From: Anaerolineae bacterium
GTDB lineage: Bacteria > Chloroflexota > Anaerolineae > E26-bin7
Length of the DNA stretch: 28,010 nt
Assembly (NCBI GenBank): GCA_029933115.1
Contig: JAOZOT010000010.1
Span: 1-28,010, forward strand
Direction of reading: 5' to 3'
Positions 23,211 through 28,010 of this stretch are shown in pieces. Every line of letters starts with the position of its first letter. Within the stretch, counting starts at the first letter, position 1. Below the pieces are notes generated by a model. The model worked only from the letters and a program-made list of their open reading frames with translations. It had not been told where the DNA came from and did not search any database. A program made the position numbers and the translations under genes.

Positions 23211-23957
23211 ATGTCTTTGGAAAAAGTTCAACTACTCAAGTGGACCGGCAGGAGGTGGGAAAACGTCTTCGGTGACGACGCTGCCGATCACGCTGCCCGA
23301 TTCAACCCGAACAAGCTTCAGCTCAGCAAGGGAAGCACGTGGCAGACGGAAAAAGCCCCGTTGAGCAACATTGGCAAGACCACCTTTGGCGGTGGCGACC
23401 CGATGCGCCTGTCTATTGAGTTGTTCTTTGACACCACGGCGACGGGCGTAGACGTGCGGCGGTATACCGGCCCCCTCCTGGAATTGGTGATGATCCCTCT
23501 GCAAGAGATATCCAGTGCGAGGCCCGTGATGCAGAGCATGTTAGCCACGGCCGCCGATGAGGAAGCGAAAGAGAAGGTCACAAAGAGTTTATACGAGAGC
23601 CATCATCCCCCCAAGTGCAAATTTATATGGGGACGCTTTCAATCCTTCGAAGCCTACGTCGAGTCGGTTGATACCACGTTTACCATGTTCCTCCAGGATG
23701 GCACGCCCGTGCGGGCCAGGGTCAAGCTTAAGCTGAAGCAGATTGAGGAGACGGGGCTGTATCCACCCCAGAACCCCACCACGCGCAGCGTGGCCAGAAA
23801 GACGTGGGTGGTGCGCGAAGGACAGCGGTTGGACTGGATCGCCTACCAGGAGTATGGGGATCCGGCCCTTTGGCGTTACCTCGCCCAGGCCAACGACCTG
23901 GATGACCCCAGGGACCTGCGGCCGGGGCAGGTCTTGGACCTCACCCTCGTAGTGTAG
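23211..23957 (+). CDS. LysM-containing tube-baseplate adaptor (Afp7-like)
   Basis: A 248-residue protein. The N-terminal part matches the eCIS adaptor family (VQLLKWTGRRWENVFGDDAA read in parts, FNPNKLQLSKGSTWQTEKAP, LSIELFFDTT, then KCKFIWGRFQSFEAYVESVD). The C-terminal LysM domain is clear at about 197-248: WVVREGQRLDWIAYQEYGDP, WRYLAQANDLDDP and LRPGQVLDL. In Afp-like particles this protein joins the tube start to the spike hub; the LysM fold is a structural element here rather than a wall-binding one. It corresponds to gp53/gp54-type adaptors of T4. It begins 19 bases after the DUF4157 protein and precedes the spike, the standard order. Confidence 0.92.
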   Translation: MSLEKVQLLKWTGRRWENVFGDDAADHAARFNPNKLQLSKGSTWQTEKAPLSNIGKTTFGGGDPMRLSIELFFDTTATGVDVRRYTGPLLELVMIPLQEISSARPVMQSMLATAADEEAKEKVTKSLYESHHPPKCKFIWGRFQSFEAYVESVDTTFTMFLQDGTPVRARVKLKLKQIEETGLYPPQNPTTRSVARKTWVVREGQRLDWIAYQEYGDPALWRYLAQANDLDDPRDLRPGQVLDLTLVV

Positions 23958-23981
23958 CGGAGAAGCGCAGGAGCAAGAGCC

Positions 23982-25625
23982 ATGCCAGGAGCGGATGCCA
24001 CACCCCAATTCCTTATCACCATCAACGGTCAGGCCGCACCCCCGGAACTGATGTGGGATCTGATCGAGATCGTGGTAGACGACAGTTTGCACCTGCCGGA
24101 CATGTTCATCATCCGGCTTCACGATGGAAACTTGCGATGGGTGGACTCGGACCTGTTGGCCGTCGGCGCAGAGGTGCAGATCTCGGCCGTGACGGCGGAC
24201 ACGGCCATCCAGCCGGGAGCAGGCGCTCTCTTGATCACGGGAGAGATCACCGCCCTGGAGCCGAACTTTGCCCAGACCGGCGAGCCCACCCTGGTGGTGC
24301 GCGGCTACGACCGGGCCCACCGCCTGCATCGCGGCAAAAGGAACCGCTCTTTCTTGCGGGCCACCGACAGCGAGATAGCCCAAAAGATCGCCCAGGAGGT
24401 CAAACTACAGGCCCAGGTGGACCCGACCTCAATCGTCCACGATTACGTCTTTCAGGACAACCAGACCAACCTGGAATTCTTGCAGGCGCGGGCGCAGCGC
24501 ATTGGGTACGAAGTGTACGTCAAGGACAAGACACTGTATTTTTGCCGGCGCCAGGAGAGGCCAGAAGCAGGCCCAGAACTGGTATGGGGGCTGGCCCTGC
24601 GCGACTTTCGACCCCGCCTGACGACTATGAACCAGGTGGACGAGGTCATCGTCCGCGGGTGGGATCCCCAGACCAAGAGGGAGGTCGTGGGCCGGGCCAC
24701 GAGAGGCCAGATCACGCCCCAGGTCGGGGTGGCCGAGTCGGGAGGGGAGTTGGCGCGAAGGGCGTTCGGGGTTTCGGCCCAGGCCGTGGTGGTTGACCGC
24801 CCCGTGGCCAACGTGGACGAAGCGAACGCCATGGCCCAGGCACTGTGCGACGAACTCAGCGGCGATTTCATCCAGGCCAAGGGGGTCTGCTTTGGCAACC
24901 CCCAGGTGCAGGCCGGTCGGATGGTCACCATCCAGGGGGTGGGCTATCGCTTCAGCGGACGGTATTTCGTCACCTCTGCCACGCACGTCTACAACGCAGA
25001 CGGGTACGAGACGCTTTTCAACATCAGCGGCCGCAAGCCCGATACCCTCAGCACTCTGCTGGAGCGAGAGGATGGCGCCGGCCGGGGCTGGGGGATCGCT
25101 ATCGGCCTGGTGACCAACAACAGAGACCCAAGGGGCCTGGGACGGGTCAAGGTCAAACTCCCCTGGCTGGACGACAACGAGGAAAGCACCTGGGCCCGCA
25201 TAGCCAAGCCCGGGGGGATCTTCTGCCTGCCGGAGATCAACGACGAGGTTCTGATCGCCTTTGAGCACGGCAACATCAACCACCCTTACGTGCTGGGCAC
25301 CCTCTGGAACGGAAAGGACAAGCCGCCCCTGCAGGGCCAGCAGGCCGTGGGCAGTGACGGCAAGGTCAATCAGCGCGTCATCCGCTCTCGCAGCGGCCAC
25401 GAGATCATCCTGGACGACTCGAACGGCCGGGAAAAAGTGATCATCCGCGACAAAACGGGGGAGAACCGGATTGTGATTGACTCGGCGCAGAACACCATGT
25501 CCCTCAAGGTCAAGGGCCGGCTCCACCTCGAGGCCGACGGCGAGGTCAGCATCAAGGGCCGGAACGTGGTCATTGAGGGCGCTCAGAAGGTGGACGTGAA
25601 GGGCCAGACCATCAATCTGAACTAA
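23982..25625 (+). CDS. VgrG-like central spike protein (Afp8-like)
   Basis: A 547-residue spike fused from gp27- and gp5-like parts. The hub domains fill about 1-365 (PQFLITINGQAAPPELMWDL, SLHLPDMFIIRLHD, LVVRGYDRAHRLHRGKRNRS, FLQARAQRIGYEVYVKDKTL). The OB-fold domain lies at about 370-450 (IAIGLVTNNRDPRGLGRVKV, WARIAKPGG, LPEINDEVLIAFEHGNINHP, VLGTLWNG). A C-terminal beta-helix of short repeats ends VKGQTINLN. It is a trimer at the base of the tube that pierces the target. No lysozyme or toxin domain is fused. AGGAG precedes the ATG. The PAAR tip is encoded next, 180 bases away. Confidence 0.94.
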   Translation: MPGADATPQFLITINGQAAPPELMWDLIEIVVDDSLHLPDMFIIRLHDGNLRWVDSDLLAVGAEVQISAVTADTAIQPGAGALLITGEITALEPNFAQTGEPTLVVRGYDRAHRLHRGKRNRSFLRATDSEIAQKIAQEVKLQAQVDPTSIVHDYVFQDNQTNLEFLQARAQRIGYEVYVKDKTLYFCRRQERPEAGPELVWGLALRDFRPRLTTMNQVDEVIVRGWDPQTKREVVGRATRGQITPQVGVAESGGELARRAFGVSAQAVVVDRPVANVDEANAMAQALCDELSGDFIQAKGVCFGNPQVQAGRMVTIQGVGYRFSGRYFVTSATHVYNADGYETLFNISGRKPDTLSTLLEREDGAGRGWGIAIGLVTNNRDPRGLGRVKVKLPWLDDNEESTWARIAKPGGIFCLPEINDEVLIAFEHGNINHPYVLGTLWNGKDKPPLQGQQAVGSDGKVNQRVIRSRSGHEIILDDSNGREKVIIRDKTGENRIVIDSAQNTMSLKVKGRLHLEADGEVSIKGRNVVIEGAQKVDVKGQTINLN

Positions 25626-25665
25626 GCCGGCCCCCTTGATCGCCGAAGGTCTCCCGACCGGGAGA

Positions 25666-25777
25666 GAGAACGCTCGTAGTGGCGACTTTAGTCGCTAATC
25701 GCCGGCGCCTTGAGCTCCAAAACGACTTCAGTCGCTACTACAAGCGGAGAACGCTCGTAGTGGCGACTTCAGTCGCT
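25666..25777. repeat. Intergenic GCGACT-palindrome repeats (3 copies)
   Basis: A 31-base unit at 25666-25696 recurs at 25747-25777 with one T/C change. Its core is the palindrome GCGACT-TT-AGTCGC (or TC centre). A third, partial copy with CGACTTCAGTCGCTAC lies at 25723-25738 between them. The group fills the spacer between spike and PAAR genes. Such short palindromes occur widely between genes in Chloroflexota, as far as I recall. They may be REP-like elements or act as mRNA hairpins. Confidence 0.8.
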
Positions 25778-25805
25778 GACGCGCAGACTCTTTGAGGAGA
25801 GAACT

Positions 25806-26198
25806 ATGGGTCAACCGGCCGCCAAGCAAGGTGATCGAATTGTGGCCACAGACACCCACGTTGTCATGGTTCCTTCTGTGGGAGGAGAGGTGCCGACCCC
25901 GATGCCCCATCCTTTCAACGGCCCCATCAGCGAGGGGCTCAGCCGCGATGTCAGAATCATGGGGAAACCGGCCGCTGTGGTGGGCAGCGTGGCCATCAAT
26001 ACCCCCCCTCACGTCCCGAAGAGCGGCAGATTCCAGCGGACCCCCAGCAACCGGGGCGAGATTATCACCGGCAGTCGGACGGTCTTTATCAACGGCCAGG
26101 CGGCGGCCCGGCACGACGATGCAGCCAGAACGTGCAACGACCCCACCGACCTGCCGGTGGGCAAGGTCGTGGCCACGGGCACGGTGTTGATTGGATAG
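25806..26198 (+). CDS. PAAR-domain spike tip protein (Afp10-like)
   Basis: A 130-residue PAAR protein, the sharp cone on the spike trimer. It shows the family pattern: PAAKQGDRIVATDTHVVMVP, then HPFNGPISEGLSRDVRIMGK with PAAVVGSVAINTPPHVP, and the closing VFINGQAAARHDDAARTC ending in TGTVLIG. Histidines and the cysteine near 35 and 115-120 are candidates for the bound metal ion. AGGAG lies seven bases before the ATG. No C-terminal toxin extension is present. It follows the spike gene in the expected order. Confidence 0.92.
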   Translation: MGQPAAKQGDRIVATDTHVVMVPSVGGEVPTPMPHPFNGPISEGLSRDVRIMGKPAAVVGSVAINTPPHVPKSGRFQRTPSNRGEIITGSRTVFINGQAAARHDDAARTCNDPTDLPVGKVVATGTVLIG

Positions 26199-26231
26199 TT
26201 AGCGCGAGTTGCAACTGTTTTGAAAGGAGGC

Positions 26232-26385
26232 CCTTTCGTAATTCACCCGCAGAGGGGACGGCTACCCTCCCGCCGGCTTGAAACTCACTTTGGCAGCAGA
26301 CTGCAAGCCACCTCACGGGCATGACCTCTTGGCGGGGATACCGCCTCAGCCTGCGGGAGGGTGAACCCCCGCGAATTATGAAAGG
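26232..26385. repeat. 154-bp inverted-repeat element with multi-stem fold
   Basis: The spacer between PAAR and gp25 genes is almost filled by one foldable unit. CCTTTCGTAATTC (26232-26244) pairs with GAATTATGAAAGG (26373-26385) with a single G-T wobble. Inside, ACCCTCCCGC (26264-26273) pairs perfectly with GCGGGAGGGT (26353-26362). The centre holds two more hairpins: GGCTTG/CAAGCC (26275-26280 / 26304-26309) and GGCGG/CCGCC (26331-26335 / 26341-26345). This is either a small non-autonomous mobile element with terminal inverted repeats or a structured RNA. No target duplication was recognised and no coding frame is convincing. It matches no riboswitch family I know. Confidence 0.7.
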
Positions 26386-26411
26386 CTCTCTTGAAAGGAC
26401 AGGCCAAGCAG

Positions 26412-26810
26412 ATGGATAACAGAGATTTTCTGGGCAGAGGGCTGGCTTTTCCCCTTCAGGTCAACCCCCGGGGCGAGATCGCTCTGGTCAGCGGCGAGCG
26501 CGACATCGAACAAGCGATCCGCATCATCCTGGGGACCGCACCCGGCGAGCGGGTGATGCGCCCCGAGTTTGGGTGCCACATCCACGAGTTGCTCTTTGCG
26601 CCGCGCGATGCGGCCACGGAGGCGCTCTTGACCGAGTACGTGAAGCAAGCCCTTGGGCGCTGGGAGCCACGCATTGACGTGCGAGAAGTAAAGATCGCCC
26701 CTGACCCGCGCCATGACGGGGCTGTGTTCATCGAAATTTCTTACGAGATCAAATCCACCCACGATGAGCGGAGCATCGTCTATCCTTTCTTTCTCACCGG
26801 AGAGGAGTAG
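26412..26810 (+). CDS. gp25-like baseplate wedge protein (Afp9-like)
   Basis: A 132-residue baseplate protein of the T4 gp25/TssE family. Typical features are FLGRGLAFPLQVNPRGEIAL, the segment DIEQAIRIILGTAPGERVMR followed by PEFGCHIHELLFAP (the conserved lysozyme-like fold with the RxPEFG signature), and the C-terminal strands VFIEISYEIKSTHDERSIVY. It starts sheath polymerisation at the baseplate. ATG 26412 has AAGGA 11 bases upstream; TTG 26391 is in frame but lacks spacing for a site. It is the last recognisable particle gene in the window. Confidence 0.94.
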   Translation: MDNRDFLGRGLAFPLQVNPRGEIALVSGERDIEQAIRIILGTAPGERVMRPEFGCHIHELLFAPRDAATEALLTEYVKQALGRWEPRIDVREVKIAPDPRHDGAVFIEISYEIKSTHDERSIVYPFFLTGEE

Positions 26811-26826
26811 GTCTGTTCAATGACGG

Positions 26827-26851
26827 CCCCCTCCACAGGTTGGGGAGGGGG
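26827..26851. repeat. Hairpin after the gp25 gene
   Basis: CCCCCTCC (26827-26834) pairs with GGAGGGGG (26844-26851) over a 9-base loop. It lies 16 bases after the gp25 stop and before a separate downstream gene. It is strong, but no T run follows, so it may be a weak or factor-assisted terminator or an mRNA 3' stabiliser. Confidence 0.5.
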
Positions 26852-26983
26852 AGGCTGCTGAGGATCACCAAAGGCACGAGAAGGGAGGAAAGACCCTGGT
26901 GGCTCGAATGACTCTCTCGCAGGGCCCGCAGCCTGTGGGAGGGGTGAGGTTCAATTTAAATCTAGTTAGGAAGGAGGCAGATC

Positions 26984-28010
26984 ATGTTCAGCAAACGATC
27001 GCGGAAACTTATTCTGGGTTTCAGCCTGGTGCTGGCGCTGGCCGGGGTGGCTGCTTTGCTGTGGCTGTGGGGACGGTTGCCCCAGAGGGCCTTTGCCCAG
27101 GGGCCGGGCGAAGGTGGCGTGGGGGGTCAGGCGGCGATGGGCACGGCCTTCACCTACCAGGGCCGGCTGCTGACGGGTGGCAGTCCGGTCAGCGACACCT
27201 GCAACTTTCAATTCACGCTGTACGACGCGGCCGGCAGCCCCACTCCAATCGGCGGTCCGGTGACCAAGACGGGGGTCTCTGTGAGCGACGGTTACTTCAC
27301 CGTGCCCGACCTGGACTTTGGGAGCGGGGCCTTCAACGGTGAGGGGCGCTGGTTGGAGATAGCGGTGCAGTGCAGCGGCGACGGCAGCTACAACCCCCTC
27401 AGTCCGCGGGTGGCCCTGAACCCGGCGCCGTATGCTCTGGCCCTGCCGGGGTTGTGGACGCAGCAGAACGCCACCAGTCCCAACCTCATCGGCGGCTACA
27501 GCGGCAACAGCGTGGGGGATGGAGTGTACGGAGCCACCATCGGTGGTGGGGGCGCGAGCGGAGGCGTCAATCGGGTGACCGCCAACTACGGCACCATTGC
27601 CGGGGGGTACAACGTCACCGTCACCGCCGTTTACGCTGCCGTGGGCGGGGGCCGGGTCAACACCGCGGGCGGCGATCACGCCGTGGTGGGTGGGGGTCGG
27701 CGCAACACCGCGGGGGGCAACGCCAGCGTCGTGAGCGGAGGCCGGGACAACACTGCCAGTTCCAATTTTGCCACCGTAGCCGGCGGCTATCAAAACACCG
27801 CCGATTCTCTTTACGCCGTGGTGGGCGGGGGCCACCAGAACGCCGCCCACAACTATGCTGCCGTGGTGGGTGGGGGTGAAGGCAATACCGCCGGAGGCGA
27901 TTACACCGTGGTAGGCGGGGGCTACCAGAACGCTGTCAGCGGCCTCAAGGCCACCGTGGGTGGGGGCGAGAGCAACCTGGTCACGGCGACCCACGGCACC
28001 ATTGCCGGGG
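26984..28010 (+). CDS. Secreted repeat protein with YadA-head-like GGG-N repeats (partial, cut by window edge)
   Basis: Frame open to the window end, 342 residues visible. AGGAAGGAGG lies six bases before ATG 26984. The N-terminus MFSKRSRKLILGFSLVLALA begins a signal peptide or anchor, with possible cleavage after AFA-Q. A module FTYQGRLLTGGSPVSDTCNF to LNPAPYALALP follows, common ahead of repeat or fibre proteins in Chloroflexota and Planctomycetes. From about residue 180 come 14-15-residue repeats of pattern AVVGGGxxNTAGGxx, as in trimeric autotransporter heads, which form a beta-roll stalk. C-terminal chaperone or peptidase S74-like parts, if any, lie outside. The signal peptide argues against a part of the cytoplasm-assembled particle; it may be a surface adhesin. 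An unusual fibre remains possible. Confidence 0.82.
   Translation, partial: MFSKRSRKLILGFSLVLALAGVAALLWLWGRLPQRAFAQGPGEGGVGGQAAMGTAFTYQGRLLTGGSPVSDTCNFQFTLYDAAGSPTPIGGPVTKTGVSVSDGYFTVPDLDFGSGAFNGEGRWLEIAVQCSGDGSYNPLSPRVALNPAPYALALPGLWTQQNATSPNLIGGYSGNSVGDGVYGATIGGGGASGGVNRVTANYGTIAGGYNVTVTAVYAAVGGGRVNTAGGDHAVVGGGRRNTAGGNASVVSGGRDNTASSNFATVAGGYQNTADSLYAVVGGGHQNAAHNYAAVVGGGEGNTAGGDYTVVGGGYQNAVSGLKATVGGGESNLVTATHGTIAG

Noticed and set aside
25666..25777. CRISPR repeats between spike and PAAR genes
   Set aside because: Only two and a half copies, with internal palindromes and uneven spacing, and no cas genes.
26232..26385. CRISPR array or cobalamin riboswitch in the spacer before gp25
   Set aside because: No regularly spaced direct repeats, and the B12-box and other conserved riboswitch motifs are absent.
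26899..27342. Plus-strand 147-codon frame near the right edge
   Set aside because: It overlaps the signal-peptide protein at 26984 in another frame; that one has a strong Shine-Dalgarno site and family features.
26966..27994. 342-codon antisense frame with His/Gly/Val repeats
   Set aside because: Its repeats mirror the GGG-N repeats of the plus-strand gene.

Overview
The window carries a nearly complete locus for a contractile injection system of the extracellular type (eCIS, the family of Afp antifeeding prophage, PVC and MAC). It lies behind a small regulatory region. The DNA is GC-rich with strong Shine-Dalgarno sites. A Chloroflexota-type (Anaerolineae-like) bacterium is the best guess. 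The grounds are a secreted protein with an FTYQGRL-type N-terminal module and GGG-N repeats at the right edge, a SARP/BTAD regulator, short GCGACT-palindrome repeats between genes, and DUF4157 proteins around the eCIS. This assignment is inference; there is no rRNA or other marker here.

Layout: (1) 1-293 is non-coding with G/C-rich hairpins. (2) 294-2801, minus strand: a MocR-type GntR/aminotransferase regulator followed by a GNAT acetyltransferase, transcribed from a near-consensus promoter at 2845-2873. (3) 3005-3154, plus strand: a strong promoter and an intrinsic terminator frame a possible small RNA. (4) 3471-4427: a SARP/BTAD regulator with a palindrome upstream, ending at a strong terminator (4563-4595). 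(5) 4748-26810, all plus strand: the eCIS operon. Its order is a 78-aa protein, AAA+ ATPase (Afp15-like), a 2183-aa DUF4157 giant, a TPR protein, an M15-peptidase-like protein, a DUF4157 protein, the DUF4255 tail terminator (Afp16-like), sheath, tube 1, a tail-assembly-type protein with CPEC, a DUF6760-like small protein, an 82-aa protein, tube 2 with an N-terminal tandem repeat, a 616-aa DUF4157 protein, a LysM adaptor (Afp7-like), a VgrG-like spike (Afp8), PAAR tip (Afp10) and gp25 baseplate (Afp9). (6) 26984-end: a secreted repeat protein cut by the window edge.

How they fit together: sheath and tube form the contractile tail, LysM protein, spike, PAAR and gp25 form the hub and tip, and the DUF4255 protein caps the tail. 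The ATPase probably acts in assembly or cargo loading. The block between ATPase and cap (7199-16451) looks like cargo and accessory genes. Three proteins in it share an N-terminal motif of the form GLQxxVGNxxVQxxL ahead of different C-terminal parts, which suggests a common sorting or loading signal. One of them carries a probable M15-type zinc peptidase site and is the best effector candidate. The large baseplate proteins (Afp11/Afp12-like), a conventional tape measure and a recognisable tail fibre are not seen; they may lie to the right.

The most interesting points are the shared N-terminal motif, the peptidase-like cargo, the 2183-aa composite protein, the five-fold 18-residue repeat on the second tube protein, the C-terminal helix shared by an 82-aa and a 616-aa protein, and the 154-bp multi-stem inverted-repeat element between the PAAR and gp25 genes.
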